Shown piece by piece: positions 1 through 7,998 of a stretch of DNA of 46,035 nucleotides. How positions within the stretch are numbered: the first letter of the stretch is position 1; each line of letters opens with the position of its first letter. This DNA is from an uncultured Clostridia bacterium (GTDB taxonomy: Bacteria; Bacillota; Clostridia; TANB77; CAG-508): NCBI GenBank assembly GCA_947167965.1, contig CAMVJW010000011.1, positions 1 through 46,035 of the forward strand, in the 5' to 3' direction. The position numbers were made by a program, and so were the translations under genes. The notes beneath the pieces were generated by a model. The model did no database searches. It was not told where the DNA came from and saw nothing but the letters and a program-made list of their open reading frames with translations.

Positions 1-684
1 GAAAAAGCAATGACAGCTTGTAGAAATAGCGGAATCTCAATAAAAGATTGCTTTCTTGACATCAGGAAGCCAATAATTTCTGGAAAAGGAAAAGAAGAAT
101 TTATAGAAGATTACAAACTAAATCGCTATGCTTGTTATTTAATTGCGCAAAATGGAGATAGTCGAAAAAAAGTAATTGGTTTAGCTCAAACTTATTTTGC
201 AGTTCAAACACGAAAACAAGAGATTACTGAAAAAGAGTATAGTATGCTTTCAGAAGATGAAAAAAGATTTTATCAAAGAAATTTAACAAGAAAAGGAAAT
301 TATTCACTAAATCAAGCAGCTAAAAAAGCAGGGGTTAAAAATTTTGATAAATTTCATAATAGCGGATATAAAGGCTTATACAATGGAGAAACTGCTGATG
401 ATATTGCTAAAAGAAAAGGATTAAGATATAGAGAAGATATTCTAGATAATATGGGAAGTGAAGAGCTTGCAGAGAATTTATTTCGTATTACACAAACTGA
501 ATCAAGATTAAAGAAAGATAAAGTTGATACTGAAAAGAAAGCTAATAAAACTCATTATGAAGTTGGTAAAAAAGTTAGAAAAGCAATTAAGGATATTGGT
601 GGCACTATGCCAGAAGATCTACCTACTCCAGAGAAAAGTTTGAAACAATTGGAAAAAGAGAATAATAAAAAAATGCTTAAATAA
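1..684 (+). CDS. dinD: DinD-like DNA damage-inducible protein, 5' truncated by window edge
   Basis: The reading frame is open from base 1, so the gene begins outside the window. The visible 227 codons start inside the conserved block that in DinD proteins reads roughly KAxxACxNSG (here KAMTACRNSG). This is followed by a BRO-N-like stretch (YACYLIAQNGD, about residues 44-54) and the family segment with NxSGYKGLYNGET. The C-terminal third is charged and lysine-rich. DinD of E. coli is an SOS-induced protein that antagonises RecA filaments; whether this homologue does so is inference. The next gene, valS, has its own promoter, so this gene is not part of that operon. Similarity to DinD is by motif recognition and is good along the whole visible part. 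Confidence 0.8.
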   Translation, partial: EKAMTACRNSGISIKDCFLDIRKPIISGKGKEEFIEDYKLNRYACYLIAQNGDSRKKVIGLAQTYFAVQTRKQEITEKEYSMLSEDEKRFYQRNLTRKGNYSLNQAAKKAGVKNFDKFHNSGYKGLYNGETADDIAKRKGLRYREDILDNMGSEELAENLFRITQTESRLKKDKVDTEKKANKTHYEVGKKVRKAIKDIGGTMPEDLPTPEKSLKQLEKENNKKMLK

Positions 685-739
685 TTAATCTTAAATTTAA
701 TTATTATAGAAAAATAAAAGGTTAAGTTAAAATGGTAAA

Positions 740-778
740 ATTATGTAAATTGACATTTTACATAATTTATTATATAAT
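740..778 (+). promoter_or_regulatory. valS promoter with inverted repeat around the -35 box
   Basis: A consensus promoter is visible: TTGACA at 750-755, a 17-bp spacer, and TATAAT at 773-778, which places the start near 785. The -35 box lies in the 7-bp gap of a perfect 10-bp inverted repeat (ATTATGTAAA at 740-749 and TTTACATAAT at 757-766). That is the geometry of a repressor operator, but the arms are AT-rich, so chance is possible. Confidence 0.75.
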
Positions 779-784
779 TTTATA

Positions 785-1030
785 AATTAATATTTAAATG
801 CTGAGAACAAGAGGAGTAAAATAGTTAGTAATTAAAAGAGATGAAGGGTCACCGGCTGAAAGCCTTTCTTAATGAAGAGTATTTGAAGGTAGCTTGGGAG
901 CTGCATACTTGAAATAGTAGTAAAGTATGATGTTGGTCGCATTAAGACTTTGAGGTAGTGAAATACTATAAATAAAGGTGGTACCACGAGCAAATCGTCC
1001 TTTGGGATGGTTTGCTTATTTTAATTTTTT
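785..1030 (+). promoter_or_regulatory. T-box leader (valine) of valS
   Basis: The leader carries the conserved T-box element AAAGGTGGTACCACG at 974-988, followed by a strong terminator hairpin (AGCAAATCGTCC at 989-1000 with GGATGGTTTGCT at 1005-1016) and a T-rich tail to about 1030. The stem I distal part contains the typical loop CCGGCTGAAAG. The specifier triplet is most likely GTA at 889-891, in the context TTTGAAG-GTA-G. This matches the tyrosine leader downstream, which reads TTTGAAT-TAC-A. Uncharged tRNA-Val is expected to stabilise the antiterminator. The TGGT of the T-box would pair with tRNA ending ACCA, as expected for tRNA-Val. Confidence 0.93.
989..1030 (+). terminator. T-box regulated terminator before valS
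   Basis: A 12-bp stem with a 4-base loop is followed by a T-rich stretch. Its left arm overlaps the 3' end of the T-box element, as required for the terminator/antiterminator switch. Confidence 0.88.
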
Positions 1031-1042
1031 GGAGAGTGAAAA

Positions 1043-1132
1043 ATGATGATTAAATATTTATTAAAAAGTGATTATGTACGAGTCTTATTTTTTAGTAAAA
1101 AATTATATAAAACTAAAAAAATAAGAAAGTGA
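1043..1132 (+). CDS. Short ORF between T-box terminator and valS (29 codons)
   Basis: An ATG at 1043 follows GGAGAG at 1031-1036 with normal spacing. It opens 29 codons ending in TGA at 1130-1132, only ten bases before the valS start. The peptide runs MMIKYLLKSDYVRV, then LFFSKKLYK and a lysine-rich tail. It includes two valine codons close together (GTA CGA GTC). A peptide of similar pattern (IQWLLYDYLYLVKK) sits in the same place before tyrS. It could be a leader peptide, a translational coupler that opens the valS ribosome site, or a real microprotein. I know of no named family. Placement and SD are seen; expression is inferred. Confidence 0.5.
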   Translation: MMIKYLLKSDYVRVLFFSKKLYKTKKIRK

Positions 1133-1142
1133 GGATTTAAAT

Positions 1143-3551
1143 ATGTTAGATAAAAAATACAATGCAGAGGAAAAAGAAAGAAAATGGTTAGATTATTGGA
1201 ATAATAATGAGGTTTATAAATTTACTAAAGATAATAGAAAAATCTATTCAATAGATACACCTCCACCTACTGTTAATGGGAAAATTCATATAGGTCATAT
1301 ATTTTCATATACTCAAACAGAAATGCTTGCAAGATATAAAAGATTAAGAGGTTATAATATTTTTTACCCTTTTGGATTTGATGATAATGGATTACCAAGT
1401 GAAAGATTAGTTGAAAAAGAACAAGGGAAAAGAGCTCACGAAATTGGAAGAGAAGAGTTTACAAAATTATGCTATAAAACAACAGATAAATATGAAGCTG
1501 AGTTTCAAGAATTATTTAGTAAAATGGGAGTTAGTACAGATTGGAGTGTTAAATATAAAACAGTTAGTCCATCAACTATAAGAATAAGTCAAACTTCTTT
1601 TTTAGATTTATATAAAAAACATCATTGTTATCATAAAGAAAGTCCTGCACTTTGGTGTAATGAGTGCTTAACATCAATTGCACAAGCAGAACTAGAAACA
1701 AAAACAATAAAAGCGACTTTTAATTATATTAAATTTAGTACTGTTGAGGATAATAAAGAATTTACAATAGCAACAACAAGACCAGAGCTATTGCCAGCAA
1801 TAGTAGCGGTTTTTATAAACCCAGAAGACGAAAAAAATAATCATTTAATTGGTAAAACAGCTCACATACCAGTAATAGATGTAGATGTACCAATTATGGC
1901 TGATGAAAAAGTAGAAAAGGATAAAGGTACAGGAATAGTTATGTGTTGTACCTTTGGTGATCAAACTGATATTGAATGGTGGAAAAAGTATAAATTACCA
2001 TTAAAAAACATTTTCACAGATGATGGAAAGATTGTGAATTCAGTATCTAAATATGGTGGATTAAAAATAAAAGAAGCAAGAAAACAAATTGTTGAAGAGC
2101 TAGAAAATGGTAATTATATTGTAAAAATAGAAGATATAGAACATGAAGTACAAACTCATGAAAGATGTGGAAAAGAAGTAGAATATTTTGTAATGAAGCA
2201 ATGGTTTATAGATACTATGAATCATAAAGAAGATTTTATTAAAATTGGAAACGAAATAAAATGGCATCCAGAATATATGCATTTACGTTATAATGAATGG
2301 GTTAATAATATAGCATGGGATTGGTGTATATCTAGGCAAAGATATTTTGGTGTTCCGTTCCCAGTTTGGTATTGTAAAAAATGCGGAGAAACTATTTTAG
2401 CAGATATTAAAGATTTGCCAGTAAATCCATTAACAGATAAGCCAAATATAGAAAAATGTCCAAAATGTGGAGGAAAAGAGTTCGAAGGTGAAAAGGATGT
2501 AATGGATACATGGGCGACATCTTCGCTAACACCATTAATCAATATGAAATACGGAGAAAATAATAATTATGAAGATATTTTAAAGCCAATGAGTTTAAGA
2601 ACTAATGCTAGTGAAATAATAAGAACTTGGGATTTTTATACTATTGTTAAAAGTCTTTATCATTTTGGGCAAAAACCATGGGAGAATGTAATGATTTCAG
2701 GATTTGTTATGGCAGGAAAAGGGGAAAAAATCAGTAAGAGTAAAGGGAATAGTAAACATGAACCTATGGAGCTAATTAAACAATATTCTGCAGATGTTAT
2801 TAGATATTGGGCAGGAACAGGAAGACTTGGAACAGATATTGCATTTAGTGAAGAAACATTACTTAGAGGAAAAAAACTAGTTAATAAAATTTGGAATGTT
2901 TCTAAATTTATTGAAATGCATGTGACAGATTATGAAGACAAAGATTTTAAAGATTTTGAATATATAGACAAATGGATTTTAGGTCGTTTTCAACAAATGG
3001 AAAGGCAGTTTATTTACTATTTAGATGAATATGAAGTAGGATTAGCTCTAAATATATTAGAAAAATTTTTCTGGGAATTTTGTGACAATTATATTGAAAT
3101 AGTAAAGCATAGACTGTATAGACCTGAAGAATTTGGAAATATGCCAAGATATAGCGGACAAAAGACAGTATACATCTTATTATATAAATTATTACAAGAC
3201 TTTAGTATATATTTTCCATTTATTACAGAGGAAATATTTCAAGAGATATACCACAATAATATTTCTATTCATACAACTGAGATTAAACTTTTAGAATATA
3301 GTTTTGACAAGGAAATTCTATTAGGAAATCAAATTGTAGAAATTATAAGCAAATTAAGAGGAGCAAAAACTAATAAAAATGTATCATTAAAAACACCAAT
3401 TAAAGAATTATCAATAGGAGTAAACAGAAAACTAAAAGATGCTATTGAAACAGCAATTAAAGACTTTAAGGCTACTTTATTTATTGAAAATCTTGAGATG
3501 CTTGATATTGAAGAAGAGTGTGAGATTTATAATATAGAGCTTGAAACATAA
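1143..3551 (+). CDS. valS: Valyl-tRNA synthetase, short archaeal/type-2 form
   Basis: A class I synthetase that charges tRNA-Val in the cytosol. The 802-aa protein has the HIGH signature at residues 49-52 (within PPTVNGKIHIGH), the CP1 editing domain with TTRPE, and a KMSKS variant KISKS at 529-533. It has knuckle-type cysteine pairs near residues 172-175 and again as CKKCG and CPKCGG in the catalytic insert. The editing-domain stretch GTGIVMCCTFGDQTDIEWW is typical of the archaeal and Rickettsia type of ValS. The bacterial type usually reads GTGAVKxTPAHD and adds a long C-terminal coiled coil, so this enzyme is shorter than the usual bacterial form of about 880 aa. SD is GAGGA just upstream. 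The gene is controlled by the preceding valine T-box. Confidence 0.96.
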   Translation: MLDKKYNAEEKERKWLDYWNNNEVYKFTKDNRKIYSIDTPPPTVNGKIHIGHIFSYTQTEMLARYKRLRGYNIFYPFGFDDNGLPSERLVEKEQGKRAHEIGREEFTKLCYKTTDKYEAEFQELFSKMGVSTDWSVKYKTVSPSTIRISQTSFLDLYKKHHCYHKESPALWCNECLTSIAQAELETKTIKATFNYIKFSTVEDNKEFTIATTRPELLPAIVAVFINPEDEKNNHLIGKTAHIPVIDVDVPIMADEKVEKDKGTGIVMCCTFGDQTDIEWWKKYKLPLKNIFTDDGKIVNSVSKYGGLKIKEARKQIVEELENGNYIVKIEDIEHEVQTHERCGKEVEYFVMKQWFIDTMNHKEDFIKIGNEIKWHPEYMHLRYNEWVNNIAWDWCISRQRYFGVPFPVWYCKKCGETILADIKDLPVNPLTDKPNIEKCPKCGGKEFEGEKDVMDTWATSSLTPLINMKYGENNNYEDILKPMSLRTNASEIIRTWDFYTIVKSLYHFGQKPWENVMISGFVMAGKGEKISKSKGNSKHEPMELIKQYSADVIRYWAGTGRLGTDIAFSEETLLRGKKLVNKIWNVSKFIEMHVTDYEDKDFKDFEYIDKWILGRFQQMERQFIYYLDEYEVGLALNILEKFFWEFCDNYIEIVKHRLYRPEEFGNMPRYSGQKTVYILLYKLLQDFSIYFPFITEEIFQEIYHNNISIHTTEIKLLEYSFDKEILLGNQIVEIISKLRGAKTNKNVSLKTPIKELSIGVNRKLKDAIETAIKDFKATLFIENLEMLDIEEECEIYNIELET

Positions 3552-3578
3552 ATTATAGCATTTCAAAATATAAAAATA

Positions 3579-3607
3579 TTGAAATTTGGCATAAAAGATG
3601 GTAAAAT
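3579..3607 (+). promoter_or_regulatory. tyrS promoter
   Basis: TTGAAA at 3579-3584, a 17-bp spacer and TAAAAT at 3602-3607 place the transcript start near 3614, just ahead of the T-box leader. Confidence 0.6.
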
Positions 3608-3613
3608 ATAAAT

Positions 3614-3850
3614 ATAATTTAATTTGGTTGTGTTTTAAAAAGAAAATAGTAGAATTTTATAGTGACTTATAGAGAGATAATGTTAGGTGGAAATTATTAG
3701 TATATAAAATTTGAATTACAATTCTTATAATAACTAACGTGTAGCTACGAATAAGCTATAAATGAGGCAATATTAGAAAATAATATTGTAAATAAAGGTG
3801 GTACAACGGAGCTAGTTCGTCCTTTAATGGATGAGCTGGCTTTTTTGAAT
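3614..3850 (+). promoter_or_regulatory. T-box leader (tyrosine) of tyrS
   Basis: The T-box element AAAGGTGGTACAACG lies at 3794-3808. The stem I distal region carries AGAGAG and the loop GGTGGAAA. The specifier is most likely TAC at 3717-3719 in the context TTTGAAT-TAC-A, which predicts tRNA-Tyr and agrees with the downstream gene. The regulated terminator pairs GCTAGTTCGTCC with GGATGAGCTGGC (3811-3840), followed by TTTTTT. Confidence 0.93.
3811..3846 (+). terminator. T-box regulated terminator before tyrS
   Basis: A 12-bp stem with a 6-base loop and six T residues follows directly after the T-box element. Confidence 0.88.
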
Positions 3851-3865
3851 TTTGGAGGTGATATT

Positions 3866-3937
3866 ATGGCCAAAGGGTTAAAAAATAATTTAATTCAATG
3901 GTTATTATATGATTATCTATATTTAGTAAAAAAATAA
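3866..3937 (+). CDS. Short ORF between T-box terminator and tyrS (23 codons, Tyr-rich)
   Basis: A very strong SD (GGAGGTGAT) precedes ATG at 3866. The 23-codon peptide starts MAKGLKNN and ends IQWLLYDYLYLVKK, so three of five consecutive codons (TAT GAT TAT CTA TAT) are tyrosine. The stop at 3935-3937 lies 30 bases before the tyrS start. The ribosome site is better than that of tyrS itself, so translation is likely. The Tyr cluster suggests a leader peptide sensing charged tRNA-Tyr, on top of the T-box, but no second terminator hairpin follows. Coupling or protection of the mRNA are alternatives. The peptide pattern resembles the one before valS. Confidence 0.55.
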   Translation: MAKGLKNNLIQWLLYDYLYLVKK

Positions 3938-3967
3938 TTAAAAAATAAAGAATGGAGTTTTTATAAT

Positions 3968-5131
3968 ATGGATAATTTAGAAATAATAAAAAGAAAAGCA
4001 GTACAAATATTTAATGAAGAAGATTTAGAAAGAAAAATCAAAAGTGGGAAGAAATTAACAATTAAGTTTGGAGCAGATCCATCAAGACCAGATTTACATA
4101 TAGGGCATTCTGTACCATTAAGGGTATTAAAAGCATTTCAAGATATGGGGCATAAGATAATATTTGTAATAGGTGACTTTACAGCTATGATAGGAGACCC
4201 ATCAGGAAAAAGTAAAACAAGGCCAGCTCTTACATTTGAAGAAACAAGAAAGTCAGCTGAAACCTATTTAGAACAAGTAACTAAAATATTAGATAAAGAT
4301 AAAACAGAAATTGTATTTAATTCCCAATGGTTATCTAAAATGAACTTTGAAGATATTTTAAAGCTTGCAAGCAAATATACGGTTGCAAGGATAATGGAAA
4401 GAGATGATTTTAAAAATAGATTTGAAAACAATTTACCATTATCAATGCATGAGCTATTATATCCATTAATGCAAGGATATGACTCAGTTGCGATTAATGC
4501 AGATATTGAAATAGGTGGGACAGATCAAACTTTTAACTTACTTGTTGGAAGGGAACTTCAAAAAGATTATGGACAAGAAAGCCAAGTTGTAATGACATTT
4601 CCATTGCTTGCTGGTTTAGATGGAAAAGATAAAATGAGCAAATCTTTAGGAAATTATATTGGACTCAATGATTCTCCTTTTGACAAATTTGAAAAAAGTA
4701 TGAAAATACCAGATAGTTTACTAAGGCAATATTTTGAACTTGCAACTGATTTATCTACAGATGGAATTGATGGTATAATGAGCAAAGACATTAGAGAAGC
4801 TCATATGATTTTTGCTAAAGAATTATTAAAAATGTATGACGATGTAAATGAATTTGAAAATTGCAAACAAAGATATTTAAACATAGCAAAAGGAAGTATT
4901 CCAGAAAATATCGAAGAAGTACAGTTAGTAGATAATGAATTAAATATTTGTGAATTGCTAGTAAAAATAAACTTTGCAAGCTCAAAAGGTGAAGCAAAAA
5001 GAATGATACAAGGAAATGGAATTAAAATTAATTCGACTTTAGAAACTGATATAAATAAAATAATAAAAATAGAAAGTGGAATTGTTATTCAATTTGGTAA
5101 AAATAGATTTAAAAAAATAATAAAAAAATAG
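3968..5131 (+). CDS. tyrS: Tyrosyl-tRNA synthetase
   Basis: A class I synthetase charging tRNA-Tyr. The 387-aa protein has HIGH at residues 44-47 in the block GADPSRPDLHIGHS and KMSKS at 222-226. It ends in an S4-like RNA-binding domain (about residues 325-387, with NFASSKGEAKRMIQGNGIKIN). The GADPSRPDLHIGH form marks it as the TyrZ/type-2 subgroup of bacterial TyrS. The start ATG follows GGAG. The gene stands alone after its T-box leader, and a new SD and start for the Nudix gene follow 67 bases downstream. Confidence 0.96.
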   Translation: MDNLEIIKRKAVQIFNEEDLERKIKSGKKLTIKFGADPSRPDLHIGHSVPLRVLKAFQDMGHKIIFVIGDFTAMIGDPSGKSKTRPALTFEETRKSAETYLEQVTKILDKDKTEIVFNSQWLSKMNFEDILKLASKYTVARIMERDDFKNRFENNLPLSMHELLYPLMQGYDSVAINADIEIGGTDQTFNLLVGRELQKDYGQESQVVMTFPLLAGLDGKDKMSKSLGNYIGLNDSPFDKFEKSMKIPDSLLRQYFELATDLSTDGIDGIMSKDIREAHMIFAKELLKMYDDVNEFENCKQRYLNIAKGSIPENIEEVQLVDNELNICELLVKINFASSKGEAKRMIQGNGIKINSTLETDINKIIKIESGIVIQFGKNRFKKIIKK

Positions 5132-5198
5132 AAATATTTCACAAGAAAATTAAATTAAATGGTATAATGGTTAAAAATAAAAGAAAGGAAAAACATTT

Positions 5199-5642
5199 AT
5201 GAAACATATTGTAGCAGGAACTTTTATAGAAAAAGATGGAAAATATTTATTAGTTAAAGAAAATAAGGGTAAAATTAAAGGAAAATGGAATATTCCGGCT
5301 GGTTCTGTTGATGAAGGTGAATTTATTGAGGAGGCAGCAATTAGAGAAACTTTTGAAGAAACTGGATATAAAGTAGAAATATTAGATATAGGCTGTATCT
5401 ATAATAAAGTATTAAATGATAATCCTATTGTTGGTATAGTTTTTCATGCTAGAATAATAGGTGGAGAAATAAAGTACGATAAAGAAGAAATTTCTGAGGT
5501 GAAATGGGTTACAGAAGAAGAACTTATGGAAATAAAAGATAATTTAAGAATTAAGCTACCAATTTTAAGATGTTTAGAAAATTTAAAAAACAATAATTTT
5601 ATACCATTAGATACTATTATAAAAATTAGAGAAAAATTGTAA
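5199..5642 (+). CDS. Nudix hydrolase
   Basis: A 147-aa protein of the Nudix family, which cleaves nucleoside diphosphates linked to another moiety and commonly cleans up damaged nucleotides. The Nudix box is complete: G at the start of GSVDEGE, seven residues, then RETFEETGY (about residues 34-56), so the metal-binding REx2EE core is intact. The start ATG is preceded by AGAAAGGAAA. The gene sits between tyrS and a CYTH gene, probably transcribed separately from tyrS. The substrate cannot be read from the sequence. Confidence 0.88.
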   Translation: MKHIVAGTFIEKDGKYLLVKENKGKIKGKWNIPAGSVDEGEFIEEAAIRETFEETGYKVEILDIGCIYNKVLNDNPIVGIVFHARIIGGEIKYDKEEISEVKWVTEEELMEIKDNLRIKLPILRCLENLKNNNFIPLDTIIKIREKL

Positions 5643-5715
5643 TACTAAATTGATTTATTATAATAATTATTATAGAATTAGTTCAAATGTATTAGAAAGG
5701 GAGATAAAAAACAGA

Positions 5716-6255
5716 ATGAAAACCGAGTATGAACTAAGGGTATTAGAAATTGATGTTGACAGTATTATCAAAACATTGGAATCACTAGGAGCAACAAAAG
5801 TAGGTGATTTTTTCCAAAAAAGATATGTTTATGATTTAAATCCAGTACAAAATGGAAAATGGATTAGATTAAGAACAAATGGGATAAAAACAACTTTAGC
5901 TTATAAAGATGTTGTAAGCAATACCATAGATGGGACAAAAGAAGTTGAAATAGAAGTTGATAATATTGAAAATACAAATGAATTATTAAATAGATTAGGA
6001 TATAATCCAAGAAGCTATCAAGAAAACAAGAGAATTCAATACATATTAGATGACGTAGAAATTGATTTAGATTCATGGCCAATGATTCCTACATATATGG
6101 AAATTGAAGGTAGAAGCGAAGAAGAAGTAAATAATATGATAGAAAAGTTAAAAATCGATAAAAATAAAATTACGGCTCTAAATTGTGATGACATATATAG
6201 AGATTTATATAATATTGATATTTCAACAATTAAAAATCTTAAATTTGGCGAATAG
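5716..6255 (+). CDS. CYTH-domain protein (class IV adenylate cyclase / triphosphatase-like)
   Basis: A 179-aa protein. The N-terminal EYELR matches the ExExK/R signature of CYTH domains, which form a tunnel that binds triphosphorylated substrates. Further on it has RLRTNG, LAYKD, an EVEIEV strand and an EIDLDSWP strand, and MEIEGRSEEEV near the C-terminus, in family order. CYTH proteins act as inorganic or thiamine triphosphatases or class IV adenylate cyclases; which applies here is not decidable. I chose the ATG at 5716 because AAAGGGAG precedes it. An upstream in-frame start near 5650 would add 22 residues unlike the family. The glyS promoter begins right at its stop codon. Confidence 0.85.
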   Translation: MKTEYELRVLEIDVDSIIKTLESLGATKVGDFFQKRYVYDLNPVQNGKWIRLRTNGIKTTLAYKDVVSNTIDGTKEVEIEVDNIENTNELLNRLGYNPRSYQENKRIQYILDDVEIDLDSWPMIPTYMEIEGRSEEEVNNMIEKLKIDKNKITALNCDDIYRDLYNIDISTIKNLKFGE

Positions 6256-6258
6256 TTT

Positions 6259-6287
6259 TTGACAGTTTAGACTTTATGTAGTATAAT
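6259..6287 (+). promoter_or_regulatory. glyS promoter
   Basis: TTGACA at 6259-6264, a 17-bp spacer and TATAAT at 6282-6287 form a consensus promoter three bases after the CYTH stop codon. The predicted start is near 6294. Confidence 0.8.
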
Positions 6288-6293
6288 TATAAT

Positions 6294-6503
6294 GCGTTGA
6301 TGAAGAAAAAGTATATTGAAATTTTCAGAGAGCAAATGGTTGGTGGAAATTTGTAATTTAGATATATGGTGGCACTTCGGAGCATAATTAAATTAATTAA
6401 GGTGGATAATTTTAATATTATCAATTAGGGTGGAATCGCGTGAGCAAATATAAGCTTTCGTCCCTAACTATTGTTATATAGTTAGAGGAGCGGAAGCTTT
6501 TTT
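6294..6503 (+). promoter_or_regulatory. T-box leader (glycine) of glyS
   Basis: The stem I distal part has AGAGAGC and the loop GGTTGGTGGAAA. The specifier is GGC at 6371-6373, followed by A. The T-box element AGGGTGGAATCGCG is near 6427-6440. Its TGGA pairs with tRNA ending TCCA, as expected for tRNA-Gly, whose discriminator is U, whereas the valS and tyrS elements carry TGGT. The regulated terminator follows. There is no short ORF between this leader and glyS, unlike the other two. Confidence 0.94.
6452..6503 (+). terminator. T-box regulated terminator before glyS
   Basis: A long hairpin pairs AAGCTTTCG with CGGAAGCTT and the inner CTAACTAT with ATAGTTAG, followed by a run of six T. Confidence 0.88.
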
Positions 6504-6544
6504 GAATATATAACAAAATTAAATTTTTATAAGGAGGTTTTGTT

Positions 6545-7918
6545 ATGGTAAAAGACATGCAAACAATTATGAATTTTTGTAAATCCAAGGGATTTATGTA
6601 TCAGGGATCTGAAATCTATGGAGGAATCGCAAATGTATGGGACTTCGGACCATTAGGATGTAGACTAAAAAATAATATTAAAGACGCATGGAGAAAAAGA
6701 TACATTCAAGAAAGGGAAAACAGTTATGAAATAGATGCATCAATTTTAATGCATCCTAGAGTTTGGGAAGCAAGTGGGCATGTAGCTTCATTTTATGATC
6801 CCAAAATTGACTGTAAAAGCTGTCAAACAAGATTTAGAGCAGATAACTTTATTACAGATATATCAAATGGAAAAGTAAATGGAGATGGATTAACTTATGA
6901 AGAAATGGAGCAGTATATAGAAAAAAATAATATTAAATGTCCTGTGTGTGGGAAACATGACTTTACAAAGATAAGAAAGTTTAGCCAAATGTTTGAAACA
7001 TATAGAGGTAAAACAGAAGAAGATAAGAGTATAATATATTTAAGACCAGAAAATGCACAAGGAGAATATGTTAATTTTTTAAATGTACAAAGAACTATGA
7101 GAGCAAAATTGCCTTTTAGTATTGGTCAAATAGGAAAAGCATTTAGAAACGAAATAACTCCTGGAAATTTTAATTTTAGAACTATAGAATTTGAACAAAT
7201 GGAATTTCAAACATTTTGCAAGAAAGGAAAAGATTCTGAAATTTACAATTATTTTAAAGAATATGCTAAAAAATATTTTATGGATTTAGGACTATCTGAA
7301 AATAATTTAAGATTTCATGACCACGAAAAGCTTGCACATTATGCAAAAGAAGCTTGTGATATAGAGTATAACTTCCCATTTGGATGGGGAGAAATAAATG
7401 GAACTCATAATAGAACAGATTATGATTTAAAAAGACATCAAGAATTTTCAGGAAAAAATATGGAATATTTTGACCAAGATACAAATGAAAAATATATTCC
7501 ATATATTATAGAATCAACAATTGGTCCAGATAGAACTGTACTTGCTCTATTGTGCGAAGCATATACCGAAGAAAACTTAAATGATGAAATAAGAGTAGTT
7601 TTAAAATTAAATCCAATTCTTGCACCATATAAAATTGCAGTATTACCACTTACAAAAAAACAAACTGAAAAATCTAAAGAAATATTAAAGGAACTATCAT
7701 ATTATTTTATGTGCATGTATGATGAAGCAGGAACAATAGGAAAGAGATATAGAAGACAAGATGAAATAGGAACACCTTATTGTATTACTGTTGATTATGA
7801 TACAGAAGTTGATAATTGTGTTACTGTAAGAGACAGGGATACAATGAAGCAAGAAAGAGTAAATATTTGTGAATTAGTAAAATATATTAATAGCAAGTTA
7901 AATAAATATAAAATATAA
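6545..7918 (+). CDS. glyS: Glycyl-tRNA synthetase (alpha2 dimer type)
   Basis: A class II synthetase charging tRNA-Gly. The 457-aa protein is the single-chain dimer form, typical of low-GC Gram-positives, archaea and eukaryotes, rather than the two-subunit alpha2beta2 enzyme. It shows two cysteine pairs (CKSCQ near residue 89 and CPVCG near 132). Motif 2 is at about 200-222 (FRNEITPGNFNFRTIEFEQME) and motif 3, with GPDRTVLALL, is at about 326-336. An anticodon-binding domain follows (APYKIAVLPL onward). AAGGAGG precedes the ATG. Expression is governed by the glycine T-box. Confidence 0.96.
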   Translation: MVKDMQTIMNFCKSKGFMYQGSEIYGGIANVWDFGPLGCRLKNNIKDAWRKRYIQERENSYEIDASILMHPRVWEASGHVASFYDPKIDCKSCQTRFRADNFITDISNGKVNGDGLTYEEMEQYIEKNNIKCPVCGKHDFTKIRKFSQMFETYRGKTEEDKSIIYLRPENAQGEYVNFLNVQRTMRAKLPFSIGQIGKAFRNEITPGNFNFRTIEFEQMEFQTFCKKGKDSEIYNYFKEYAKKYFMDLGLSENNLRFHDHEKLAHYAKEACDIEYNFPFGWGEINGTHNRTDYDLKRHQEFSGKNMEYFDQDTNEKYIPYIIESTIGPDRTVLALLCEAYTEENLNDEIRVVLKLNPILAPYKIAVLPLTKKQTEKSKEILKELSYYFMCMYDEAGTIGKRYRRQDEIGTPYCITVDYDTEVDNCVTVRDRDTMKQERVNICELVKYINSKLNKYKI

Positions 7919-7969
7919 AATTTATAATTAAATTAAAATAAAAATAAAAATTAAAATTAAAATTAAAAT
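7918..7969. repeat. Low-complexity TAAAAT-type repeat
   Basis: The 50 bases after glyS are made of near-identical 5-6-base units such as AAAAT and TAAAAT. The stretch is probably a slippage product and has no coding meaning. Confidence 0.7.
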
Positions 7970-7998
7970 AAAGCATTTCAATCTGAAATGCTTTTTTT
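7970..7998. terminator. Bidirectional terminator between glyS and MBL gene
   Basis: An 11-bp stem AAAGCATTTCA/TGAAATGCTTT with a 3-base loop has a T run on the plus side and an A-rich flank on the other. It can serve glyS and the convergent minus-strand gene. Confidence 0.85.

Noticed and set aside
7918..7969. Possible CRISPR-like or tandem repeat array
   Set aside because: The units are only 5-6 bases of A/T with no spacers; simple low complexity.
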